From the NCBI GenBank assembly GCA_003542325.1, contig DPKV01000058.1, positions 1-19,148 on the forward strand: a stretch of 19,148 bases of DNA, given 5' to 3'. The position numbers were made by a program, and so were the translations under genes. Positions within the stretch are counted from its first letter, which is position 1; each line of letters opens with the position of its first letter. The notes under the pieces were generated by a model. It was not told the origin of the DNA and searched no databases. It worked only from the letters and a program-made list of their open reading frames with translations. Positions 12,079 to 19,148 of the stretch are shown piece after piece. The DNA is from Anaerolineaceae bacterium. Lineage in GTDB: Bacteria > Chloroflexota > Anaerolineae > Anaerolineales > Anaerolineaceae.

Positions 12079-14721
12079 ATGATTACTTCACCCATCCCGA
12101 CCCTGCCCATCCTCGCCGGGGACCGATTGCAAGCCCTCCCTTTCTCCCTGCGCATCCTGCTCGAAAACGCATTGAGGTGCAGCATAAAAGACCCAGCCGC
12201 GGCAATTGCCGTTGAAGCCATCTTGAATTGGCAGCCGCAGCAACCGGACCGTCCGGCGATCCCCTACTACCCCGCCCGCGTCCTGCTGCAGGACCTGACC
12301 GGAGTCCCCCTGGTGGTGGACCTTGCCGCTATGCGCAGCGCCGCCGCACGATTGGGCCTTGATCCCTCGAAAATTGCCCCCCAGATCCCGGTGGACCTGG
12401 TCATTGATCATTCCGCCCAGGTGGACTTCACTGGCGGGCCGGACCCTCTTGGGCAGAATCTGGCCCTGGAATACGAACGGAACCGCGAGCGGTACCAGCT
12501 TCTGCGCTGGGCGCAGGCTGCCTTCAACAACTTCCGAGTCGTGCCCCCCGGTAAAGGGATCATCCATCAAATTAATCTGGAGAGCCTCGCCACAGTGGTG
12601 ACTCACCGGATTGAGAACAGGCAGGCGACCTTCTATCCGGACACCCTGGTCGGGACCGATTCCCACACACCGATGGTCAACGGTCTGGGGGTTTTGGGCT
12701 GGGGTGTGGGCGGGATCGAAGCCATCGCGGCCATGCTCGGAAAGCCTCTGGACCTGGTGCTGCCCGATGTGATCGGGCTGGAGCTGGTTGGGGAGCTGCC
12801 GGAGGGGGTAACCCCCACCGACCTGACCCTGACCATCGTCGAACGTCTGCGGCGGGAGGGCGTGGTTGACAAGTTTATCGAATGTTTCGGCGCAGGATTG
12901 GATCGAATCACCGTGCCTGACCGGGCGATGATCGCCAACATGTCCCCAGAGAGCGGCGCTACCGTCACGCTTTTCCCGGTGGATGAGCAGACCCTGGCCT
13001 ACCTGCGCCTGACCGGCCGCGACCCGGAACATATCGACCGGGTGAAAGCGTATTGCCTATCCCAGGGCTTATTCCGGGAGACAGGCGCAAAACAGCCCGA
13101 ATTCAGCCAGGTGATAAGGGTTGATTTGACTCAAATTCAATCCAGCCTGGCAGGGCCGTTCAGACCGAACGATCGGATTTCCCTGCCGGACATCGGAAAG
13201 TCCTTCAGGGAAAGGCTGACCAAAGACCGTTTTTCAGGCGGTTTTTCCCTTACAGCAGATCAGGTCAACCTCAAAGTGCCAGTCACACTGGATGACAAAA
13301 CCGTTACCCTTCGGCAAGGCGCGCTGGTCATTGCGGCGATCACCTCCTGTACCAATACTTCGAACCCAATGGTCATGCTGAGTGCGGGGCTGCTGGCGCA
13401 AAAGGCGGTCGCACGCGGGCTGAAGGTCAACCCCGCTGTGAAATGTTCCCTGATGCCCGGTTCCCGGGTGGTCACGGCTTATCTCCGCAACGCCGGTGTC
13501 CTGGATTCGCTGGCTGAACTGGGTTTCAACCTGGTGGGATACGGCTGTGGGAGCTGCATTGGCAACTCCGGTCCGCTTGCGCCGGAAGTTGTGGAGTCTC
13601 TGAAAGGTCAACCGCTGGTGACCGCCAGCGTCTCCTCAGGCAACCGCAATTTTGACGGGCGTATCCATCCCCTCTCGCGGGCCAACTACCTCGCTTCCCC
13701 GCCGCTGGTCGTGGCGTACGCTTTGGCCGGCACGGTGAATATTGACCTTGAAAAAGAACCGCTTGGGACGGACCAGGCCGGGCAGCCCGTGTATCTACGG
13801 GAGATCTTCCCCTCAGAGGATGAGGTTCGCTCCCTGATGGACGCCATCCAAACCACCCTGTTCAAAGAAGTTTATTCGAACCTCTTTGAAGGGGATGAAG
13901 CCTGGCAAAAGATCGGCGCGGGTAAGGTGAAAGCCCTTTATCCCTGGGATAAGACCTCAACCTACATAAAAGAGCCGCCTTATTTCAACGCACTGAACTC
14001 CCTCAATCCGCCCAATCACCTCAAAGGCGTACAAGGTGCGCGGGTGTTGGCCCTGCTGGGTGATTCGATCACCACCGATCATATTTCTCCTGCCGGGACG
14101 ATCCCGGCCGACAGCCCTGCCGGTAAGTACCTGCTGGGATTGGGAATCGCACAAAAGAACTTCAACACCTACGGCACCCGGCGCGGCAACGACGAAGTGA
14201 TGGCCCGCGGGACCTTCTCAAATATTCGCTTGAAGAATAAATTACTGCCGGAAGTGGAAGGGGGATGGACAAAATTGCTGCCAGAAGGAGATCAGACGAC
14301 CATCTTTGAGGCCTCCCAAGTCTATCGGGAGCGCAATATTCCCCTGATCGTCATCGCCGGGAAGGAATATGGCACGGGGTCCAGCCGGGACTGGGCCGCC
14401 AAGGGGCCGCTGCTGCTGGGCGTGCGGGCGGTCATCGCTGAATCCTTTGAGCGCATTCACCGCGCCAACCTGGTCGGGATGGGCATCCTGCCGCTTCAAT
14501 TTGAACCTGGAGAAAACGCAGAATCCCTCGGGTTGACCGGCGAAGAGCTGTTCGACCTTTCCGGCCTGGATAACATTGACCCACAGGGGACCTCCCGGGT
14601 CACCGTCCACCGGGAAGATGGCACCGTGTTTGAGTTTTCCACGGTCCTCCGGATTGACACATCTGCGGAACTGGCAGGTTTCAAACTGGGCGGCATCCTG
14701 CACGAAGCCCTGTTACGCTAA
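12079..14721 (+). CDS. acnA: aconitate hydratase (AcnA type)
   Basis: Interconverts citrate and isocitrate through cis-aconitate. The protein has 880 residues from the ATG at 12079, chosen because GGAG lies at 12067-12070; a GTG at 12070 overlaps that site. It is of the AcnA/IRP type. The three [4Fe-4S] cysteines are Cys424 (ITSCTNTSNP), Cys490 and Cys493 (GYGCGSCIGNSGPL), with the spacing found in E. coli AcnA. Other marks are GTDSHTPMVNGLGVLGWGVGG, the swivel-domain GDSITTDHISPAG, and the C-terminal GKEYGTGSSRDWAAKGP followed by ESFERIHRANLVGMG. Length is normal and no frameshift is seen. It lies 24 bases after icd and is almost certainly cotranscribed with it, joining citrate synthase across the iclR region to complete the citrate-to-2-oxoglutarate route. 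Confidence 0.96.
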   Translation: MITSPIPTLPILAGDRLQALPFSLRILLENALRCSIKDPAAAIAVEAILNWQPQQPDRPAIPYYPARVLLQDLTGVPLVVDLAAMRSAAARLGLDPSKIAPQIPVDLVIDHSAQVDFTGGPDPLGQNLALEYERNRERYQLLRWAQAAFNNFRVVPPGKGIIHQINLESLATVVTHRIENRQATFYPDTLVGTDSHTPMVNGLGVLGWGVGGIEAIAAMLGKPLDLVLPDVIGLELVGELPEGVTPTDLTLTIVERLRREGVVDKFIECFGAGLDRITVPDRAMIANMSPESGATVTLFPVDEQTLAYLRLTGRDPEHIDRVKAYCLSQGLFRETGAKQPEFSQVIRVDLTQIQSSLAGPFRPNDRISLPDIGKSFRERLTKDRFSGGFSLTADQVNLKVPVTLDDKTVTLRQGALVIAAITSCTNTSNPMVMLSAGLLAQKAVARGLKVNPAVKCSLMPGSRVVTAYLRNAGVLDSLAELGFNLVGYGCGSCIGNSGPLAPEVVESLKGQPLVTASVSSGNRNFDGRIHPLSRANYLASPPLVVAYALAGTVNIDLEKEPLGTDQAGQPVYLREIFPSEDEVRSLMDAIQTTLFKEVYSNLFEGDEAWQKIGAGKVKALYPWDKTSTYIKEPPYFNALNSLNPPNHLKGVQGARVLALLGDSITTDHISPAGTIPADSPAGKYLLGLGIAQKNFNTYGTRRGNDEVMARGTFSNIRLKNKLLPEVEGGWTKLLPEGDQTTIFEASQVYRERNIPLIVIAGKEYGTGSSRDWAAKGPLLLGVRAVIAESFERIHRANLVGMGILPLQFEPGENAESLGLTGEELFDLSGLDNIDPQGTSRVTVHREDGTVFEFSTVLRIDTSAELAGFKLGGILHEALLR

Positions 14722-14779
14722 GACAAATCTCCGATTAACGCAGAGATGTCCCGTCGGGCCGTCTTATTGATATTTAATC

Positions 14780-14800
14780 GGAGCGCGGACTTTAGTCCGC
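14780..14800 (+). repeat. short hairpin repeat, copy 1
   Basis: GGAGC is followed by the perfect palindrome GCGGACTTTAGTCCGC (14785-14800). The second copy at 15044-15064 is inverted and differs at two positions that are paired with each other within the hairpin (A-T here, G-C there), so the stem is preserved. Confidence 0.65.
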
Positions 14801-14845
14801 AAAATAGCTTATCCCAATAATCTACTTTCTCCTGTAATTAAGAAT

Positions 14846-15007
14846 GAGTCTACTGAAAAAAGGGTACAGCTGTTTTAAAAGTGGAGCGTACTGTATCAAA
14901 TTTATGCTTTTTTGAAGGTCTCATCGCACAAAATGCCTGAAATTGTGCATGTTCGTGGGGCATCAACAAGGTCTTCTTCAATTAGTCGACCTTTTTTCAG
15001 TGGAGTC
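14846..15007. mobile_element. candidate 162-base MITE with 18-base terminal inverted repeats
   Basis: The left end (14846-14863, containing TACTGAAAAAAGG) and the complement of the right end (14990-15007, containing CACTGAAAAAAGG) match at 16 of 18 positions. AAGAAT flanks the element immediately on both sides (14840-14845 and 15008-15013), as expected for a 6-base target-site duplication. The interior (about 126 bases) is AT-rich and has no coding capacity, which suggests a non-autonomous element moved by a transposase elsewhere. The parent family was not identified. Chance or degenerate REP structure remains possible from a single copy. Confidence 0.6.
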
Positions 15008-15043
15008 AAGAATCCAAAAATTCAATACAAAAAGATAAAAAAA

Positions 15044-15064
15044 GCGGGCTAAAGCCCGCGCTCC
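15044..15064 (-). repeat. short hairpin repeat, copy 2 (inverted)
   Basis: On the minus strand it reads GGAGC followed by the palindrome GCGGGCTTTAGCCCGC. Nineteen of 21 positions match the copy at 14780-14800, with the two differences compensating in the stem. It lies 36 bases outside the right end of the MITE candidate. Confidence 0.65.
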
Positions 15065-15119
15065 ACTAAATTAATTGGTCTCGAAATTATTTCCTTATAA
15101 CTCTGCATTCATAACCGCA

Positions 15120-15141
15120 GCGGCGCTGCACCCAGCGCCGC
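15120..15141 (-). terminator. GC-rich hairpin downstream of gltX, possible terminator
   Basis: GCGGCGCT (15120-15127) and AGCGCCGC (15134-15141) form a perfect 8-base-pair stem with a 6-base loop, about 20 bases past the gltX stop. There is no T-run after it on the minus strand, so a classic intrinsic terminator is not established. Confidence 0.35.
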
Positions 15142-15161
15142 CACGAAATCAGTCAAACGGT

Positions 15162-16592
15162 TTACGCCAACGCAGCCGTTAGTTTCTCAACCCCAGCCGC
15201 AATCCGCCGCAGAGTTTCTTCCTTGCCCAGCACCTCGGCCAAGGCCGTCGCACCGCCCGGCGTGGTTGGCACGCCGGAAAGGGCTGTCCGGACCGGCCAC
15301 ATGACCGTCCCGACCTTAAATCCCGCATCCCTGGCGAAATCCTTCAACGCCAGGTAAAGGCTGTCATTATCCCACACTGAAAGTTTTTCCAGAATAGGCA
15401 AAACATCCTTCAATACCTGTAAACTGCTTTCCGGATCGCTCTTCGATTTATCATGCATATACAGGTCAATTGCATAATCCGGCACCTGCACGAAAAAGGC
15501 TACCATTCCGGGAATGTCCGTCAGTTTTTCCGTCCGCACCTGGAGGAGATCGCTGATCTTGCGGGTGTTGCAGCAGGCTAAAGACTCCGGGTAATAGGGT
15601 TCAGCCAGCTTGTGGAAGTCCTCCGGCGACAGCGCCCGGATATGTTCGCCATTCAACCAGGTCAGTTTATCAAAGGAGAAAGCCGCACTGGATTTGTTGA
15701 TACGGTCAATGCTGAAAACCTGTTCCAGTTCAGCCAGCGTGAAGAACTCCTGGTCGTTACCGGGGCTCCACCCCAGCAGCGCGATGTGGTTCACGATCGC
15801 TTCCGGCAAATACCCCATCTGAACAAGGTCTTCAAACGAAGGGTCGCCCAGGCGTTTGCTGAACTTTGTGCCATCTTCTTTAATGATCAACGGCAGGTGA
15901 ACGTATTCCGGGATCTCCCAGCCAAAGGATTGATAGAGCAGGTTGTATTTGGGGGTTGAAGAAAGGTATTCCTGACCCCGCATCACATGGGTAATGGCCA
16001 TCAAATGGTCATCCACGACATTGGCAAAATTATAGGTGGGGAAGCCATCGGATTTCAGCAGTACCTGGTCATCCAGTTGTGTGTTTTCAATCGTGATCTC
16101 GCCGTAGACGTGATCGAAGAAGGTCGTACTGCCGTCCTCAGGGATACGCTGGCGGATCACGAATTGCTCACCGCTATCCAGGTTTTGCTGGATTTGCGTT
16201 TCTGAAAGGAACCGGCAGGGATCTCGCCGTGTGGGCGAATCCTCATCCTCCGGCTGCTGGTCAGATTTCCCGCAAAAACACCGGTAAGCCGCGCCTGAAT
16301 CCAATAAGATTTGGGCGTGCGCCGCATAAATGGGCAGCCGCTCAGACTGGATATATGGCCCGTAGCCGCCATCCTTGCCGGGGCCCTCATCAAAGGTTAA
16401 GCCGGCCAGTTCGAGGCCTTTATAGATCGCAGCCAGGGCTTCAGGGATGTTCCGTCCCTGGTCCGTGTCTTCAATTCGTAAAATAAAAACGCCATCATGC
16501 CCCCGCGCAGTTAAATAAGCATAGAGCGCTGTGCGCAGGTTGCCGATATGCATATAGCCGGTTGGGCTGGGTGCAAATCGCGTTCGTACCAT
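15162..16592 (-). CDS. gltX: glutamyl-tRNA synthetase
   Basis: Class I aminoacyl-tRNA synthetase that charges tRNA with glutamate. The 476-residue protein has normal length. The HIGH signature is FAPSPTGYMHIGNLRTALYAY (HIGN at 15-18), followed by FILRIEDTDQGR, and the KMSKS signature appears as GTKFSKRLGD (KFSKR at 243-247). The family block DDHLMAITHVMRGQEYLSSTPK is intact. A putative zinc knuckle has Cys105, Cys107 and Cys126, but the fourth ligand is not obvious (CRF where E. coli has CxH). A strong AAGGAAAGG, seven bases before the ATG, supports the start. It lies 69 bases downstream of the DUF2298 gene on the same strand and may share its transcript. Whether it is discriminating (tRNA-Glu only) or also charges tRNA-Gln cannot be told here. 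Confidence 0.96.
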   Translation of the reverse strand: MVRTRFAPSPTGYMHIGNLRTALYAYLTARGHDGVFILRIEDTDQGRNIPEALAAIYKGLELAGLTFDEGPGKDGGYGPYIQSERLPIYAAHAQILLDSGAAYRCFCGKSDQQPEDEDSPTRRDPCRFLSETQIQQNLDSGEQFVIRQRIPEDGSTTFFDHVYGEITIENTQLDDQVLLKSDGFPTYNFANVVDDHLMAITHVMRGQEYLSSTPKYNLLYQSFGWEIPEYVHLPLIIKEDGTKFSKRLGDPSFEDLVQMGYLPEAIVNHIALLGWSPGNDQEFFTLAELEQVFSIDRINKSSAAFSFDKLTWLNGEHIRALSPEDFHKLAEPYYPESLACCNTRKISDLLQVRTEKLTDIPGMVAFFVQVPDYAIDLYMHDKSKSDPESSLQVLKDVLPILEKLSVWDNDSLYLALKDFARDAGFKVGTVMWPVRTALSGVPTTPGGATALAEVLGKEETLRRIAAGVEKLTAALA

Positions 16593-16661
16593 GTAATAGC
16601 CTTTCCTTATACGTGATGATTAAGCATCCAAAATCCTACCACAAATCCGGTCTGGATGGGA

Positions 16662-19082
16662 TCACTCAAGATATGGTTCCGGGATGACATAAACCCGGAT
16701 GCCGCCCTGCTCGAATCCAACTTTGAGGTACTGGTCAAACTTCGTGGGGTTCACAATATACGCACTGGATTCCAGAGATCCAAAAAAAACATACCGGATG
16801 TCATATTGCCGGATGATCGCCAACGCGGTTTCCCAATCGTTGGTCTCATAGAGCGTTTGCATATCCTGCTGCCGGGTGCCCACTTCGGTATATCCGCCGC
16901 GCCATTGTCCTTCGTGACCGGGCCAGCCCAATACATTCGGCTGTCCGGAAAGAGTCGCCACCCTTGCGTAACCGGAATACTGCCCGCCAACCGCTTCCGC
17001 CACCGTACCATCCGGTGCATCCGCAAGCCAGGCGATCACGGCGGCTTCATCAGGCGCATAGGCTGCCAGGTAAGCGCCGGCATCCAGGTTTGCTGATGTC
17101 ACCGGTTGGAATCCATTGGTCTTATCCGGGTAGGCTAATACCGGGTAAACAAGACCCGCAGCAACAACCAGAAGAATCAAGGCCCGTGTCAACCATGAGC
17201 CCTTCCGCAGGAGAACCCCTGCCATAAATGCCGCGGCCAACGACCAGAGCATCCAGCCCTGGTAATAGAACTTGAAGACAGTGTTCATTCTTGCACCAAA
17301 ATTGTCCCGCAGGTAAACGAATTCCGGGGCCAGGATCATGATCCCGCCCAATACAACCATCAGGAGGACGAAGGGTATGGGGCTGGGATCAGCCGTATCC
17401 GGTTCGCATTTCTTAACCAGGGTTAATAAGAAGGAAACACCCAGGATTAAGACAAGGGTCAGCGTCAATAGACCCGCACCGAAGGCCAGCCGGTGCAGGA
17501 AAGCGGAACCGAGCAAGCCACCAAATGTGGTCTCTCCCTGCGCAAGGATGAATTGCTGGCCGGATTGGCTTTGGGTCAGTTTGTATCCCAATAGGATCGA
17601 GATGGCATACAACAGGGAAACCAGTCCAACAACCAGTATCGTTCCCCATTTCCATTCCCCTCTGACCTTCCGCCGCCGGAGCCAAATGAAGAACAACCAG
17701 AAGAGAACGAGGAACGGGCCGAACATCACCCAAAGGTACAGACCACGCGTGGGGTACACCAGGTTGGGCATGATCCCACCCGCCTGGGATTGAAAACTCA
17801 GGAGGAATGGGAGATACAGCAGCAGGGACAGAACCCCAAGCGGGATGGCAAGTTTCAGCAGGTCGCCAAACCGGTCCCATGACCAGCCTGCTTTATAGAC
17901 CCGCCGGATGACGAACGCGCCGACGAGCAGCGCAAAGTAAACCGGGAGGTCCCAGGTATTGAGGAAGGCAATCCCACCCATCAGAACCGCACTGAGCAGG
18001 AACACGTCCCATTGATACGGAATTGAGATGCCGAATATGCGCTGCTCACCATCCATTCCACCCCGGAAGATGTTGAACGCCAGACCGACCGCCAGCATCA
18101 CAAACGGCATCACCAGGACATGGGGATGCAAATCACCCAGAACAAAAGAAAATGCGGGGAACTCATCAATGGGGGACAGTCCACTGACCACACCGGTCAG
18201 GTCAATATCCTGTACGACCCGGGAGGCCTGCCACCACCACCAGAAACGTTGCGGGACCAGCGTCAGGGGTTCGGAGGGTGGAACCAGCAGGCTCTCAATA
18301 TTGACCCACTGCCAGAAACCGGATGTCCCTGTCGCCAGGTCCCACCCAACCCCGGCCTGGTGCAGCACCTCCAGCACCCCTTCCAAATTACTGACGAACA
18401 GCAGGAAGAGCGGCCCCAAAATCGCCCAGGCCAGTGCACTTCTCGGACGTTTGAGGTTGCCGTAAGCTGCAATCAGGTTGTAAAGGATGCCGTACGCGCC
18501 GACGGCGCTCATTGAAAAGACAACCGCCAGCATCAGGTTGAAAGCCACACCGCCGCTGGTAAAAGTGATTTTAGCCAGCATGGCTGCCATGATATAGCCG
18601 AAATGGTAATAAGAGATCGCATAACCGGACAGCCAGGGGTCGTGGGGCGGAAAAGTTTCCGAATTCAGGATGGCATTGATGAAAGCCAGCTCCATCGGTT
18701 TTTCAGTACCGGTGGCATAAGGGTCACATGCCCGAACGAGGACCATAAAACAAAACGCGGCCAGAAAGACCATTTCAGTGGCCAGGATCAACCGCCAATG
18801 GTCTTTGACCCACGCCCAGATCTCCTGCCGGCGTCCCCATCCCGCCCAGATACTCAAACCGATCACCAGTGCCAGGCCAAACAGGATGCTGCCGGGATTA
18901 TTTTGGAGGATTTTTAAGCTGGCCAGGAACCAGAAATTAAAACCCCAGAAAAGTAATCCCAGGGCTCGGCTGAGGGCATAGGCACGGTCCGGCAGCCGCC
19001 GGAACAACCTGTAAGCCAGGGGAAAGGTCAGCCACCCCAGCAGCAGGAGCAGAAAATACCATGAAAAGGGTTGCCAAATCAT
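16662..19082 (-). CDS. DUF2298 (Chlor_Arch_YYY) multi-pass membrane protein
   Basis: An 806-residue integral membrane protein with many hydrophobic segments, from about 7-25 through the C-terminal third, ending in a soluble domain of roughly 150 residues. Signature blocks of the DUF2298/YYY family are visible: DPYATGTEKPMELAFINAIL, PPHDPWLSGYAISYYHFGY (the tyrosine-rich motif), FVLGDLHPHVLVMPF, and RDNFGARMNTVFKFYYQGW. The family occurs mainly in Chloroflexota and archaea and resembles GT-C glycosyltransferases in topology, so lipid-linked sugar transfer is a guess, not known. The C-terminal part (about 640-806) contains alternating soluble motifs such as DIRYVFFGSLE. The start is the ATG at 19082. 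An in-frame TAA just upstream excludes a longer protein, but GGAGG is 15 bases away, further than usual. gltX follows. Confidence 0.9.
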   Translation of the reverse strand: MIWQPFSWYFLLLLLGWLTFPLAYRLFRRLPDRAYALSRALGLLFWGFNFWFLASLKILQNNPGSILFGLALVIGLSIWAGWGRRQEIWAWVKDHWRLILATEMVFLAAFCFMVLVRACDPYATGTEKPMELAFINAILNSETFPPHDPWLSGYAISYYHFGYIMAAMLAKITFTSGGVAFNLMLAVVFSMSAVGAYGILYNLIAAYGNLKRPRSALAWAILGPLFLLFVSNLEGVLEVLHQAGVGWDLATGTSGFWQWVNIESLLVPPSEPLTLVPQRFWWWWQASRVVQDIDLTGVVSGLSPIDEFPAFSFVLGDLHPHVLVMPFVMLAVGLAFNIFRGGMDGEQRIFGISIPYQWDVFLLSAVLMGGIAFLNTWDLPVYFALLVGAFVIRRVYKAGWSWDRFGDLLKLAIPLGVLSLLLYLPFLLSFQSQAGGIMPNLVYPTRGLYLWVMFGPFLVLFWLFFIWLRRRKVRGEWKWGTILVVGLVSLLYAISILLGYKLTQSQSGQQFILAQGETTFGGLLGSAFLHRLAFGAGLLTLTLVLILGVSFLLTLVKKCEPDTADPSPIPFVLLMVVLGGIMILAPEFVYLRDNFGARMNTVFKFYYQGWMLWSLAAAFMAGVLLRKGSWLTRALILLVVAAGLVYPVLAYPDKTNGFQPVTSANLDAGAYLAAYAPDEAAVIAWLADAPDGTVAEAVGGQYSGYARVATLSGQPNVLGWPGHEGQWRGGYTEVGTRQQDMQTLYETNDWETALAIIRQYDIRYVFFGSLESSAYIVNPTKFDQYLKVGFEQGGIRVYVIPEPYLE

Positions 19083-19148
19083 CTGATTTTATCGATTCCT
19101 CCAGGGCTGCGGCGGGGATTGAAACACGGGTGACAGCCCTGATATGGG

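Larger units (their letters stand above)
14722..15161. other. repeat-rich intergenic region between convergent acnA and gltX
   Basis: A 440-base gap without a credible gene. It contains, in order, a long-range stem (CTCCGATTAA at 14729-14738 with TTAATCGGAG at 14774-14783) that could end the acnA transcript, a hairpin repeat (14780-14800), the 162-base MITE candidate (14846-15007), a second hairpin repeat in inverted orientation (15044-15064) and a GC-rich hairpin (15120-15141). The two convergent genes make this a tolerant landing site for small mobile repeats. Confidence 0.65.

Noticed and set aside
12088..13032. 314-codon minus-strand ORF inside aconitase.
   Set aside because: Aconitase is unmistakable on the plus strand, and the antisense product has no family features.
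19083..19148. End of an upstream minus-strand gene.
   Set aside because: All three minus frames are open across the 66 bases, with stops just before or overlapping the DUF2298 start in two of them, so none can be preferred.
1..19148. tRNA, rRNA, riboswitch or CRISPR array.
   Set aside because: No cloverleaf-like gene, regular spaced repeat array or known riboswitch core was recognised in any intergenic region.

Overview
The window looks like a chromosomal stretch from a Chloroflexota bacterium, probably Anaerolineae. That assignment is an inference from gene content: a long membrane protein of the DUF2298 (Chlor_Arch_YYY) type, a eukaryote-type citrate synthase, a DUF4914 protein, and moderately GC-rich coding sequence. 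No rRNA or tRNA gene, CRISPR array or complete insertion sequence was found.

Layout. (1) 1-1375: 3' part of a YgiQ-type radical SAM gene, followed by a 500-base AT-rich gap with one REP-like palindrome. (2) 1884-2909: a strikingly AT-rich gene joining a PD-(D/E)XK-nuclease-like N-terminus to a DUF5655-like C-terminus, the clearest candidate for recent acquisition. (3) 2956-3327: a small membrane protein, separated by a bidirectional terminator from a convergent MobA-like nucleotidyltransferase (3409-4278, minus). (4) 4428-5855: a YgbA-type cysteine-rich protein and an APH-fold phosphotransferase with an altered catalytic loop, 12 bases apart.

(5) 6100-14721 is the core: a divergent central-carbon cluster around an IclR-family regulator. 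Leftward run iclR, citrate synthase and a P-loop (PEPCK/HPr-kinase-like) DUF4914 protein. Rightward run isocitrate dehydrogenase and aconitase. Together the three recognised enzymes take oxaloacetate plus acetyl-CoA to 2-oxoglutarate. The iclR upstream region has a consensus-perfect TTGACA-18-TATAAT promoter and a 19-base palindrome just downstream of it, a likely operator. The shared 399-base intergenic region also holds a REP-like element.

(6) 14722-15161 is a repeat-rich gap. It contains a 162-base element with 18-base terminal inverted repeats (16/18 matching) and the same 6 bases, AAGAAT, on both flanks, which is a good candidate for an undescribed MITE. Outside it lie two inverted copies of a short hairpin repeat related by a compensatory base-pair change. 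(7) 15162-19082 (minus): a DUF2298 membrane protein and, downstream of it, glutamyl-tRNA synthetase.

The most rewarding items are the DUF4914/citrate synthase/IclR association, the MITE candidate, the non-standard cofactor pocket of the isocitrate dehydrogenase, and the foreign-looking nuclease-like gene.
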